38,904 bases of DNA, from the NCBI GenBank assembly GCA_022843445.1, contig JALHNS010000016.1, forward strand, positions 1 to 38,904. The letters run 5' to 3'. The position numbers were made by a program, and so were the translations under genes. Positions 9,093 to 18,956 of the stretch are shown here, one piece after another; the first letter of the stretch is position 1; the number at the start of each line of letters is the position of its first letter. The notes under the pieces are model-generated. The model was not told where the DNA came from. It made no database searches and saw nothing but the letters and a program-made list of their open reading frames with translations. Origin of the DNA: Gemmata sp. (lineage in GTDB: Bacteria > Planctomycetota > Planctomycetia > Gemmatales > Gemmataceae).

Positions 9093-10793
9093 ATGCGCCG
9101 GTTCGCAATCGCGTTCCTGTTGGTCGCGGGTGCCGACGACAAACCGCCCCTCGCGCACTTCGACTGCGGCGCGCACTACTATGGCGCGACCGTGTGGCGC
9201 GCCACCGCGGACGGCAAAACGCTCGTCACCATCGGCCACGAAAGCAGCCTCCGCGTGTGGGACACCGCGACCGGCAAACTCGCGCGCACGCTGTGGCTCC
9301 CTCGCGCCGCGGGCGGGAAGAACGCCGGTGCGAAACTGTGGCTCGCGCCGGACGGCAAGCGCGCCGCGGTGCCGTACTACACGCCCGAAGAGCCGCGCGG
9401 CAAACTCGCCCTGATCCCGCTCGACGACAGCGGCACCTATCGCGTGATCGGCGGCGACACGTTCGAAGTGAGCGAAGCCGCGTTCAGCCCGAACGGGAAA
9501 CTCGTGGCGACCACCGCCGGCCCCCTGCCGGTGAACGTGTGGGACACCGCGACCGGCAAGCGCGTCTCGGTGCTGAACTTCGACCCGGACCTGCGCGCCA
9601 CCGGCATCGCGTTCACACCGGACGGCACCAAGATCGCCGTCGGGTTGCCGATGGTGAACTTCAACGAGCTGAAGCGCTCCGTGATCGCGCTTTACGACAC
9701 CGCGACCGGCAAGTGGTAGAGCCAGTTCGCGTACCCGCGCGACGGCTTCCCGCGGCCGGAGTGGTCGCCGGACGGCAAACTGCTACTGGTGGCGAACAAC
9801 GGTTACGCCTTCGACGTGTTCACGCTGAAGGGCGAGCGCAAAGTGCAATTCGATTGGAAGCCCGGGGCGCACCTCACCTCGGTCGGGTTCGACGGCACCG
9901 GCCGCTGCGTGTCCGTAACGCACACGAAAACCGGGCTGAACGTGCGCGACGAATTGGCCGGGCGCGCGCGCTGCGAGGTGCGCGCCGACGACCCCGAATT
10001 CTGGCGCGCGACCGTGCTCGCCGACAAACTGCTCGTGCGCGCGGACCCGTATCGCGTGGGCTTCCGCCTGCACGACCTCGGCACCGGGAAGGAGTTGTCG
10101 CGCGTGACCGCCGACCGCTTCACCGCGTTCCGCGTGTTGGCGTGGGCGAAGACCGGGAGCGTGCTGGCGTGGGCCGACAGCGACCGCCCGTGGAACGGCC
10201 GCGACGTGCCCCCGACGGCCGCCCTCGATCTCGCCGCGCTCGCAAGCCCCACGAAGCTGCCCGACGCGCGCGTTCGCGCGCTGGAGTGGGGCAACGTCAC
10301 GCTGACGCAGGGCGACTACACCGCGAGCACGACCGTGATGGGGAAACCGGTGAAGCTGGCGTACGACGCGGAGTACGACTTCGAGACGATCGTTCACGGC
10401 ACGCTGGTGGGTCAGAAGCACGCGGTGCTGGCCTGCACCACCGGTCTGTTCGGTTACGACGCGCAAACCTGCGCGCGCACCACGAACTACAAGCCGTTCG
10501 ACGCGGCGTACCAAGTGTCGCCGTCGCCGGACGGCCGGCACTTCGCGGCGGCGGCGCACCTGCACCCGGTGGTGTCGATCTTCCGCGCGGGCGTGCCGGA
10601 CCCGGTGCTATTCGTGGTGCCGCGCGGCTCGGAGTGGGTAGCGTGGACGCCGGGCGGCGCGTGGTTCTCGTCCGAAGGCGGCACGAAGTTGGCGGGCAAG
10701 TTGGAGGACCGCGGCGCGGGCAAACTGCCGACGTTCGTGCCCTTCGACCCGAAACTGCGCGACGCGGACAAGGTGAAAGCCGCGCTGAAGTGA
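9093..10793 (+). pseudogene. WD40-like beta-propeller protein gene interrupted by one in-frame TAG (9717-9719)
   Basis: MRRFAIAFLLVAGADDKPP...WDTATGKLARTL...IALYDTATGKW*SQFAYPRDGFPRPEWSPDGKLLLVANNGYAFDVFTLKG... continues in the same frame to 10793. WD-like SPDGK / WDTATGK repeats on both sides of the stop. Confidence 0.85.
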
Positions 10794-10852
10794 ATTCGGT
10801 TGCAATCGACGAATACCTTTGCTTGTATGGTGGGACGCTCAGAGACCCACCA

Positions 10853-12664
10853 ATGCCAACCGCGCACGAAGCCACTCCCGAACCTGACGCACAAGGGACA
10901 GTCGATAGCAACCGCACGAGAAATGCGCGGGTAGGTGATCTGGCGTTCCCGCAAGGTTTTGAACGGTTGTGGTACTGCGGCAGCGGCGGAATGGGGATCG
11001 TGTACGCCGCGCACGACAAGCGCCTGAACCGTCTTGTCGCGGTGAAGTTGCTCAAGAACGACGTGCCGACGGACCCCTTCGCGCGGCGGTTCCAGCAAGA
11101 GACCCGGATCGCGGCCGGCCTCCAGCACCCCGGGATCGTTCCGGTTTACGAAGCCGGGGAATTGCCCGACGGTCGCCCGTACATGGTCATGAAACTCGTT
11201 CGAGGGCGCACGCCCGACGAAAAGGGGCGCACGCTCCGGGACGAACTGCACGAGCGCGGGCCCGATCTGAGTTCGTCACAGGAGCGGTTTCTCCCCATCT
11301 TTGAGTCCATCGTTCGGACCGTGGCCTATGCGCACACGAAAGACACGATTCACCGCGATTTAAAGCCGTCGAACGTTATGGTCGGTGAGCACGGCGAAGT
11401 GTATGTGACCGATTGGGGGCTGGGAAAAGATCAAAGCGCACCGGCAGCGGGCGAGCGCGAATTGACAATCCCCGGCCAAGCCATTGGCACGCCGGCGTAC
11501 ATGGCCCCGGAACAGGCGAAGGGGCAGCGCGCCGCAGCAACCGCCGACGTATTCGGACTCGGCGCGATCTTGTGTCACATCCTGACCGGCGAGCCGCCGT
11601 TTCGGGCGTACGAACCGCTCATGCAAGCGGCCGCGGGTGACGTGCAAGACGCGCACGCGCGCCTCGACCAGTCCGGGGGCGATCCCGAACTCGTCGCCAT
11701 CGCCAAGCGCTGCCTCGACCCGAACCCGGAGGTGCGGTTCGAGAACGCGGGGGCCCTCGCGCGGGAACTCGATAAGTGGCGCGAGGCACTCGCCCGCCGG
11801 ATGACCAGTTGCTTCATCGACGACGCGAAGCGAACCGCACGGGCGGAAACGGAATCCGAATTGCAGCGGGAGCGAGCGGAGCGCGAGGCGACGGAGCGCA
11901 AGTTGCGCGAACTGAATTTGAAGGTCGCGCACCGCCAGTACGAGCGCGCCGCCGCGGGCGAAGGGCTGGTGTTTGAAACCCATGCCGTTCCGCCGAACAC
12001 GCCCGGCGTCCCCGAGTTGCGCGTCCTGCGGCGCGGGCTCCAGATTTTCGTTCCGCCCGACGCGCTCCGCGGTGAGGGTCCGTTGGCGGCCGTCTGGCGC
12101 TGCGTGTACGACGGCGACATCGAAGCCGCGCTGGGCAATTACGACGCCGCGCGGCGCGCCTACGAAGCGGCTCAAGAGCGCGCGAACTTGGAGTTCGAAC
12201 GGGTTCAAGAGCGCCAGAGCGGTCTGGTGTTCGGGGACGATGACGGCGAACACGATCCGGTGTTCGACGCCGAGTGTTTTGCCGCGCACCGGGTGCGCTG
12301 GATCAGCGCGCTGAAGTTGAGCGATCTCGCGATGTGGGAGGGTAAGACGGCCGAGATGCGTGCCGAATACTCCAGAGCGAAACTGTGGCTCGAGACGGGA
12401 AAAACGCTCTACCCGCAACGGAGCGATTGCATTCGAGATTACGTCGTGTGCTGCACCATTCCTGCCCAACTCGCGGCAGATCGCGCGAAACCCGCTCAAG
12501 CAACGAAAGCGTATCAGGAGCTGCGCGAACTACTGAAAGAGTTTCCCGACCTCGCGCGCGAGGCGGCATTCGTTCGGGAACAATTGGACGCCCTCCAAGA
12601 AAAAGTTCCGATCACGACGACACCGCGCCGCGAGCAACACGGCTACAACGTGTCGGCCGACTGA
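10853..12664 (+). CDS. Serine/threonine protein kinase with C-terminal coiled-coil/repeat region
   Basis: YCGSGGMGIVYAAHDKRLNRLVAVKLL, IHRDLKPSNVMVGEHGEVYVTDWGLGKD, GTPAYMAPEQAKG. DWG replaces DFG. No obvious transmembrane segment. Confidence 0.93.
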   Translation: MPTAHEATPEPDAQGTVDSNRTRNARVGDLAFPQGFERLWYCGSGGMGIVYAAHDKRLNRLVAVKLLKNDVPTDPFARRFQQETRIAAGLQHPGIVPVYEAGELPDGRPYMVMKLVRGRTPDEKGRTLRDELHERGPDLSSSQERFLPIFESIVRTVAYAHTKDTIHRDLKPSNVMVGEHGEVYVTDWGLGKDQSAPAAGERELTIPGQAIGTPAYMAPEQAKGQRAAATADVFGLGAILCHILTGEPPFRAYEPLMQAAAGDVQDAHARLDQSGGDPELVAIAKRCLDPNPEVRFENAGALARELDKWREALARRMTSCFIDDAKRTARAETESELQRERAEREATERKLRELNLKVAHRQYERAAAGEGLVFETHAVPPNTPGVPELRVLRRGLQIFVPPDALRGEGPLAAVWRCVYDGDIEAALGNYDAARRAYEAAQERANLEFERVQERQSGLVFGDDDGEHDPVFDAECFAAHRVRWISALKLSDLAMWEGKTAEMRAEYSRAKLWLETGKTLYPQRSDCIRDYVVCCTIPAQLAADRAKPAQATKAYQELRELLKEFPDLAREAAFVREQLDALQEKVPITTTPRREQHGYNVSAD

Positions 12665-12703
12665 CCTTTCGCTCCCCGCGCGCACCCGGCACAATACGCG
12701 GGT

Positions 12704-13933
12704 ATGCGCATCCTCCACACCGCCGACTGGCACCTCGGCGACCGGCTCGGCCGGATCGACCGCACCGACGACCTGCGCCGCGCCGTCGAGCGCGTCGCCA
12801 AGCACTGCCACGAACAGAAGGCCGACGTGCTCCTCGTCGCCGGCGACCTGTTCAGCGAACTCGCGCGCCCCGACGGCCTCCGCGACACCATCCGCCACTG
12901 GCAAGACGTGTTCCACCCCTTCCTCGAAGGCGGCGGAACGATCCTCACGCTCACCGGCAACCACGACAACGAGAGCTTCTGCCAAACGCTCGTGAGCGCC
13001 ATGAACCTCGCGTCGCCCACCGTGGGCCGGCCCGGCGAAGTGGTGCCGCCGGGCCGCTTGTACCTCGCGGCCGAACCCACGTTCCTGCGCCTCGAAGACC
13101 GCGAGCGCGGCTTCCCGGTGCAGTTCGTGCTCATGCCGTACCCCACGCCGGCCCGGTTCCTGCGCGGCGAAGGCGGCCTCAAGTACGGCAGCCCGGACGA
13201 GAAGAACAAGTTGCTCGTGCGGGCGTGGGCCGACGAATTGCAGCGCATCCGCAATCACGAGAAGTACGACCAGAGCGCGCCCGCGGTGCTCGGCGCGCAC
13301 GTCCACCTGCACGGCTCGAACGTGGGGCCGAGCCTGTTCCGCATCACCGAAGAGGAAGACGTGGTGGTGCAGGGCGCGGACCTCCCGCGGCAGTTCGATT
13401 ACATCGCGCTGGGCCACATCCACAAGCCGCAGTACCTCGGCGAACCGCACTGCCGCTATTCCGGCAGCATCGAGCGCATGGACCTCGGCGAACAGGCCGA
13501 CCAAAAGGGCGTCGTTTTGGTCGAACTCGGCCCAGACGGCCGGAACAGCGAACCGGAAGTGCTGCCGCTACCCGCGACGCCCATTTACGAAGTGACGGTC
13601 CGCGAACCGAGCGAAGACCTACCGCGGCTGCGCACCGAGTACGCGAACGCGAAGAACGATCTGGTTTCGCTCCAAATTCGCTACACCGCGGGCACGGACA
13701 ACCTCGAAGACGTGTTGCGCGAACTGGACCGCATCTTCCCGCGGTGGTACGCGCGCGACTGGAAGGAAACCGGCGCGCTCGGCCCAGCGCTCAGCACCGA
13801 ACCCGGCGCGCCGGGCAAAGGGTTCGCGGAAACCGTGCGCGACTACTTGGGCCAAGAGTTGATCCAACACGACGAAACCGAACGCGACGCCATCCTGCGC
13901 ATCGCGGACGATTTGTTGAAGGACATGGAATAG
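12704..13933 (+). CDS. sbcD: Exonuclease subunit SbcD / Mre11-like phosphoesterase
   Basis: MRILHTADWHLGDRLGRIDR..., DVLLVAGDLFSE, LTGNHDNESF, ALGHIHKPQYLG; immediately upstream of sbcC. Confidence 0.9.
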   Translation: MRILHTADWHLGDRLGRIDRTDDLRRAVERVAKHCHEQKADVLLVAGDLFSELARPDGLRDTIRHWQDVFHPFLEGGGTILTLTGNHDNESFCQTLVSAMNLASPTVGRPGEVVPPGRLYLAAEPTFLRLEDRERGFPVQFVLMPYPTPARFLRGEGGLKYGSPDEKNKLLVRAWADELQRIRNHEKYDQSAPAVLGAHVHLHGSNVGPSLFRITEEEDVVVQGADLPRQFDYIALGHIHKPQYLGEPHCRYSGSIERMDLGEQADQKGVVLVELGPDGRNSEPEVLPLPATPIYEVTVREPSEDLPRLRTEYANAKNDLVSLQIRYTAGTDNLEDVLRELDRIFPRWYARDWKETGALGPALSTEPGAPGKGFAETVRDYLGQELIQHDETERDAILRIADDLLKDME

Positions 13934-13936
13934 GCG

Positions 13937-16900
13937 ATGATCCCGCAACGCATCAAGATGTCCGGGTTCCTGTCGTACAAAGACGAGCAGGAAATCCGGT
14001 TCGACGAGGCCCCGCTGTGGATGCTCTCCGGCACCAACGGCAGCGGGAAATCCAGCGTATTCGACGCGGTCACGTTCGCGCTCTTCGGCCACCACCGCGG
14101 CGGCAGTCAGAGCGCCATTGAGTTAATCAATAAAGAATCCGCGACGCTCACTGTGGAATTCGATTTCACCAGTGAGAAACAGTTGTATCGCATTCGGCGC
14201 ACGGTGAAGCGCCAGAAGAACGACAAGATCGCCAGTACACAGCAAGTGTTGAAACGCACTCATAGTGAGATTGTGAGTGAGGCGTGGGAAGCGATTTCCG
14301 GCACCGAGTATAAAGCGAAATTCGACGCATGGATTAAAGACAAGATCGGCCTCGATTACGAGACATTTACATCCTCAGTTCTGTTGCTTCAGGGCAAATC
14401 GGAAAAGCTCCTCGACAGCACCCCGGCCGGGCGCGCGGGCGTGCTCGCGCGCATCGTGGACCTCGAGCGCTACCAAAAGCTGCACGGCAAGGCCGACGAG
14501 AAGCGCCGCGCGCTCAAGGGCGAACTGGAAGGCATCGCCAACCAACTCGAAGGCATCCGCGACGTGAGCGAAGAGGAGTACGCGGAGGCGCAGGCGCAGA
14601 TCGTTTCGGCCGAAGCCGCCCGCGACACGGCGCAAGAGCGCATTGATACACTCGTCGCGCTCGAACAGCGCGCGCGGAACTGGTCCGGGATTCAGACGAA
14701 GCTCGCCGGGTTCCGCGCGAAGCTGACCGAAGCGGAGAAGTTGCTCGGCTCCGCGCTCACCATTCAGCAGCAGTACGAACGGTACAGCGAACTAAAAGCG
14801 GTGATGCCGGCGGTGAGCACGATCGTCACCGAACGCGGGCGCGTGAACGAGAGCGAGCGCAAGACCGAAACACTCACCAAGGCGCGCGCCGCCGCGTCCG
14901 AAAAGCGCGACAAGATCGAGCACGCGCTCGATCAACTGCGCACCAAACTCGGCAAGCTCAAGAAGGCGCTCGCGGAAGACGAGGCCAAGAAATCCAAGCT
15001 CGAAACGCGGCTCCGCGAACTCGCGGGCGTTCTGGAAAAGGTGCGCGTCGTTGACGACGCCGAGGCCGAACTGAAACGCCTCGACGACGAGGTGAAGCGC
15101 CTCCCCGCGGACCCGGACGGCGCGGTGCGCGCGCTTCAGAGCGAGCAAGAGCGGCTCGCGCTGCTCGCGCAGCACGTCGCGCTTCTGGAGCGCCTGCACC
15201 AAGACCGGTCCGAACTGACGAAGGTGGTCGCGGCGGAGAAGACCGCCCGCGCGGACGAGGCGCGCCTCAAGGCCGAAGGCGTGAAGGCGAAGGGCGAGTT
15301 CGCGCAACTGGAAACGAAAGCGAAGGCCGCACGCGAGGACCGCGCCGCGAAGGACAGCGCCGCGGCCGAGGCCCGCGCGCTCGCGCGGCAGGCGCGCGAA
15401 CTGGCGAACGAGTTCACCACCCTCACCGGCGAAACGAAATGCCGGGCGTGCGGCCAGCCGCTCACGCCGGCTCACTTCGCCAAGGAAAAGAAGGACCGCG
15501 AGACCGCCGCCGTTGCCGCCGAGAAGAAGGAAAAGGAACTCGCGGCGGCCGCGAGTTCGGCCCGGAAGCTCGAAGACGAACTGACCACGAAAGAGGCGAG
15601 CGAGCGCGAGCGACTGAACAAGTTGCGCGACGACTGGAAGGACGCGGACGCGACCGTGAAGCGCACCGCGCTGGACGCGAAGCGGCTCACGGAATCGTGC
15701 CGGCAAACGTATTTCGCGCTGCCGCAAGAGTACAAGGACAAACTCGGTGCGGGCGAACCGGCGGATTGGTCCGCGGTGACGTACCCGGACCGGCACGACA
15801 TCACGGAACTGAACAAGCAAGCCGGCGGGATCGACGGCGTGAAGCGCAAGTTAAAGGTCGCGCAAGAAGAAGCCGCGAAGGCTCAGGCGCTGCGCGCGAA
15901 GGTGGAATCGGCGCGCGAGCGCCTCGCGCGCGCGAAGCAGGCGCTGCCCGCGGGCGACCCGGTCGCGCTGCGCCAAGAGTACGCGTCGAAGCAGGCCGAC
16001 GAGAAATCCCTCGCGGACACCATCGCCGCGGGAAAGAAGGAGATCACTTCGACCGAAACGGACAGCGATCGCGGGCAGCGCGCGCTGAGCGAAACCGATC
16101 GCGAACTCACTGAAATCGCGGGCAAGTTGCACACCGAAGAGGTGAGCCGCAACCAGAGCCGCGAGAGCATCGAGCGCGCGAAGAAGGCGCTGCCGGCCGC
16201 GTGGCAGCAACCGCTCGAAGTGGCCGGGTTCGCGGACCGCTCGAAGTGGCAAGACGAACTCGACCTGCTCACGCGCAACAACATCGAAGCGCAGTTCACG
16301 CGCCTGCAAGCGGCTCGCGGCGGTCTGGATTCGGTGCGCGCGGACATCGCGCTGCTCGAAGGCGAGGCCGAAGCGTTCCCGGCCACCGACCGCCGTAACC
16401 CGGACGAAGTGCGGGCCGAGATCGCGGACGCGCGCAAGGCACTCGACGCCCGCAACAGCGAACTCCTCGACGCACAGGGCAAAAAGCGCCTGCTGGACGG
16501 CTACCTGCAGCAGCGCGGCGAACTCGGCGTGCGGTACAAGGCGGTGGACGCGGAGCACAACCGGCACAAGTTGCTCGCGGAGCTGCTCGGCCGCGACCGG
16601 TTGCAGCGGCACCTCGTGCGCCGCGCGGAGCGGCAGATCGTGGACTACGCGAACGCGGTGCTGGACCGGCTGAGCGGCGGGCAACTGTTCCTGAAACTGG
16701 TGGAGGCCGAAGCCGGCACCGACAAGGCGCTGGACTTGGAGTGCGCGAACCGCGTGACCGGCGGGAGCGCGATCAACGTGGCGTTCCTGAGCGGGAGCCA
16801 GCGGTTCCGCGTCGCGGTGGCGCTCGCGTTGGGCATCGGGCAGTACGCGAGCAAGCAGCACCGGCCGATCGAGAGCGTGATTATCGACGAGGGCTTCGGC

Positions 16901-17074
16901 TGCTTGGACCGCGCGGGCCGTCAGGTGATGATTCAGGAACTGCAAAACCTCCGCGGCCACCTGCACTGCATCCTGCTGGTGAGCCACCAAGAGGAGTTCG
17001 CCGACGCCTTCCCCGACGGCTACCGCTTCGAACTGCACGAAGGGGCAACGCGCGTGAGCCGCTTCGTGCGGTGA
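13937..17074 (+). CDS. sbcC: SbcC / Rad50-like SMC-family ATPase
   Basis: IKMSGFLSYKDEQEIRFDEAPLWMLSGTNGSGKSSVFDAVTFALFG (Walker A), long coiled coils, CRACGQ zinc-hook motif, FLSGSQRFRVAVALALG signature, VIIDEGFGCLD Walker B. Confidence 0.93.
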   Translation: MIPQRIKMSGFLSYKDEQEIRFDEAPLWMLSGTNGSGKSSVFDAVTFALFGHHRGGSQSAIELINKESATLTVEFDFTSEKQLYRIRRTVKRQKNDKIASTQQVLKRTHSEIVSEAWEAISGTEYKAKFDAWIKDKIGLDYETFTSSVLLLQGKSEKLLDSTPAGRAGVLARIVDLERYQKLHGKADEKRRALKGELEGIANQLEGIRDVSEEEYAEAQAQIVSAEAARDTAQERIDTLVALEQRARNWSGIQTKLAGFRAKLTEAEKLLGSALTIQQQYERYSELKAVMPAVSTIVTERGRVNESERKTETLTKARAAASEKRDKIEHALDQLRTKLGKLKKALAEDEAKKSKLETRLRELAGVLEKVRVVDDAEAELKRLDDEVKRLPADPDGAVRALQSEQERLALLAQHVALLERLHQDRSELTKVVAAEKTARADEARLKAEGVKAKGEFAQLETKAKAAREDRAAKDSAAAEARALARQARELANEFTTLTGETKCRACGQPLTPAHFAKEKKDRETAAVAAEKKEKELAAAASSARKLEDELTTKEASERERLNKLRDDWKDADATVKRTALDAKRLTESCRQTYFALPQEYKDKLGAGEPADWSAVTYPDRHDITELNKQAGGIDGVKRKLKVAQEEAAKAQALRAKVESARERLARAKQALPAGDPVALRQEYASKQADEKSLADTIAAGKKEITSTETDSDRGQRALSETDRELTEIAGKLHTEEVSRNQSRESIERAKKALPAAWQQPLEVAGFADRSKWQDELDLLTRNNIEAQFTRLQAARGGLDSVRADIALLEGEAEAFPATDRRNPDEVRAEIADARKALDARNSELLDAQGKKRLLDGYLQQRGELGVRYKAVDAEHNRHKLLAELLGRDRLQRHLVRRAERQIVDYANAVLDRLSGGQLFLKLVEAEAGTDKALDLECANRVTGGSAINVAFLSGSQRFRVAVALALGIGQYASKQHRPIESVIIDEGFGCLDRAGRQVMIQELQNLRGHLHCILLVSHQEEFADAFPDGYRFELHEGATRVSRFVR

Positions 17075-17105
17075 GGCGACCACAAACCACCACGGAGGGT
17101 GAATC

Positions 17106-18116
17106 ATGCGCAAGCGCATCCGGTATTCGGTCGTCGTACTGATCGTGATCGGTGGCACGGTGTTCGCAACCGCACCGCGAGCCGCGCACTACCGCCACCA
17201 CTCGGCGCGCGTGAACGGAGCGGTCTTCAGTCCCGACGGGAGCCGGTTCGCGACGTGGGACCAGAACACACTTCGCATCTACGACACCGGTTCGACTCGG
17301 GATCGCGCCGCGCTGCCGCCAACCGCTTACCACTTCGACTTCAGTTGGGACGCCAAGTTGATCGTCTCAGGCTCGGAAGGGAAAGAGCTCGCGGTCCGTA
17401 GCGCAGACAACGGGAGCGAACTGTTTCGCTTGCCTCACTTCCCGGAGCGCGTCGCCGAAATCGCGTGTAACCGAAGCGGTACACTCGCTGTCGGGTGCTC
17501 TGATGGTATCGTTCACCTTTACGAATTCTCAACGGGCAAAAGTGCCGGTTCGATTCGCGCGGATGGCTCGGGGCTTAGGAGACTCGCGCTCAGCCCGGAC
17601 GGGCGGCAGTTGGTCAGCTGTGGGCAAGATGGGTTGTGCTTCTGGGACGTGGTGACGCGAACGCGCCGGCACGCACTCCCGGTGAATTTGTTTACATGGC
17701 GGCTAGCGTTCAGCCCTGATGGCTCGGTGCTGTGCGCGTTCGGTCCCGGCGGGTGTCGCCTGTACGACGTGGCGACCGCGGTCGAACTGCCGTGCGAGCG
17801 CCCGGACTGGTTCGAGGGTGGCGACTGGGCGAGCGCGCTCGCGTTCAACCCGGACGGGCGCACGCTGCTCGCCGCGAACGAGTCCGTTGCCGGTTTGTGG
17901 GACGTGCGCACCGGGGCGAACACGCACCGCTTCCCGAAGCGATCTGGCGAGATGTTCCTGCGGTTCAGTGACCGGTTTCTCTTGAGTTCAGACCTTCTAG
18001 ATACGAACCCGTGCCTCGAAGCGGGCACGATCACGGCGAAGGGCGATGTGATGATGTTGGCGACGCGCCGCAATGCGGTTGTGGTGTGGCGGCTCGCGTC
18101 CGTGGGCGTTCGGTAG
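17106..18116 (+). CDS. WD40 repeat-like protein
   Basis: Repeated SPDGS / WDxxT-type blades: HSARVNGAVFSPDGSRFATWDQNTLRIYDTGS, LALSPDGRQLVSCGQDGLCFWDVVTRT, LAFNPDGRTLLAANESVAGLWDVRTG. Confidence 0.88.
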   Translation: MRKRIRYSVVVLIVIGGTVFATAPRAAHYRHHSARVNGAVFSPDGSRFATWDQNTLRIYDTGSTRDRAALPPTAYHFDFSWDAKLIVSGSEGKELAVRSADNGSELFRLPHFPERVAEIACNRSGTLAVGCSDGIVHLYEFSTGKSAGSIRADGSGLRRLALSPDGRQLVSCGQDGLCFWDVVTRTRRHALPVNLFTWRLAFSPDGSVLCAFGPGGCRLYDVATAVELPCERPDWFEGGDWASALAFNPDGRTLLAANESVAGLWDVRTGANTHRFPKRSGEMFLRFSDRFLLSSDLLDTNPCLEAGTITAKGDVMMLATRRNAVVVWRLASVGVR

Positions 18117-18121
18117 CGTGA

Positions 18122-18169
18122 CCCTCGCTCACGCGTCGGGCTACGAGAACCCCTCGCTCACGCGTCGGG
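18122..18169. repeat. Direct repeat of a 19-mer between convergent genes
   Basis: ccctcgctcacgcgtcggg at 18122-18140 and again at 18151-18169. Confidence 0.85.
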
Positions 18170-18170
18170 T

Positions 18171-18518
18171 TCAGTCCACGATCTTCACGTTCAGCTTGCG
18201 CTGGCCGGCCATCCACGGTTGGCTCGGCATTTCTTTTAGCCAGTCGCTCAGGCTCGGGATGAAGCCCAAGTCTTCCAGAACGTGCTGCTCCGCGATGTCG
18301 CGCACGAACACCTGCTTGCCGTCCGAGTTCGTCAGGAACCGGCCGAACAGCTCTTCGATGATGTAGATGCCGAACGCACTGTGGAACACGCACCGGTGCG
18401 TGACCTCCGCGTGCGCGCTCTTCGTGCTGTCCATGCGCTCGTGAATCGCAATGTAATCCTCCGGCGTGCCGCCCCAGCGCTTCGCCGAAGATTGCGCGTG
18501 AACCCATGCCTTCGACAC
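18171..18518 (-). CDS. Small hypothetical protein (DUF6915-like by eye)
   Basis: GTG start; MSKAWVHAQSSAKRWGGTPEDYIAIHERMDSTKSAHAEVTHRCVFHSAFGIYIIEELFGR. Family assignment is from memory of the pattern. Confidence 0.75.
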   Translation of the reverse strand: MSKAWVHAQSSAKRWGGTPEDYIAIHERMDSTKSAHAEVTHRCVFHSAFGIYIIEELFGRFLTNSDGKQVFVRDIAEQHVLEDLGFIPSLSDWLKEMPSQPWMAGQRKLNVKIVD

Positions 18519-18521
18519 GGC

Positions 18522-18956
18522 TCAGCCCTCCAGAGTCGTTTCGCGCACCGTGTACCAGTTAAACTTCGTCAGCGCGTCCCAGATCGCGTCGCGCTGCGCG
18601 TCGGTCATGTCGAAGTAGTGCGCGTCCCACCACGCGGCCCAGTCGGTGTAGGCGGAGCCGTACATCTTGGTCGGCTTCGGGAGCGGCAGTTTCAGTTTCG
18701 TCAACAGTTTCTTCAGTGCCGTCTCTCCACCGTACGCGACGTAGCCGGCGTCCGCTTCGGCGAACGGGTTCAGCAGCTTGCGCAGCTCGGCGTTGCGCGC
18801 GTCGGCGTCGGCGCGGGCCGCGGCCTCGGTCGCGTACACGCGGTCGGGCGCGGTATGGGTCGTCGTCTCGCCGCGCACCTCGCGCACCACCACGTACACC
18901 TTCGCCTTGCCCGCCTTCTGCTTCGGCGCGGCATTTTTCTTCGCGGGGGAACTCAT
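18522..18956 (-). CDS. Uncharacterised protein, short paralogue of the 18953-19702 gene
   Basis: LNPF...DWAAWWDAHYFDMTDAQRDAIWDALTKFNWYTVRET shared pattern with the upstream gene; ATGA overlap with that gene's stop. Confidence 0.8.
   Translation of the reverse strand: MSSPAKKNAAPKQKAGKAKVYVVVREVRGETTTHTAPDRVYATEAAARADADARNAELRKLLNPFAEADAGYVAYGGETALKKLLTKLKLPLPKPTKMYGSAYTDWAAWWDAHYFDMTDAQRDAIWDALTKFNWYTVRETTLEG

Noticed and set aside
7071-9239. 722-aa minus ORF
   Set aside because: Low-complexity R/A/G-rich translation spanning several better-supported genes on both strands; a GC-driven artefact.
8132-10850. Upstream part of the 1510-aa plus ORF 8132..12664
   Set aside because: Arg/Ala/Pro-rich alternate frame of the 8373-8912 and 9093-10793 genes. 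Only the part from 10853 (kinase) is real.
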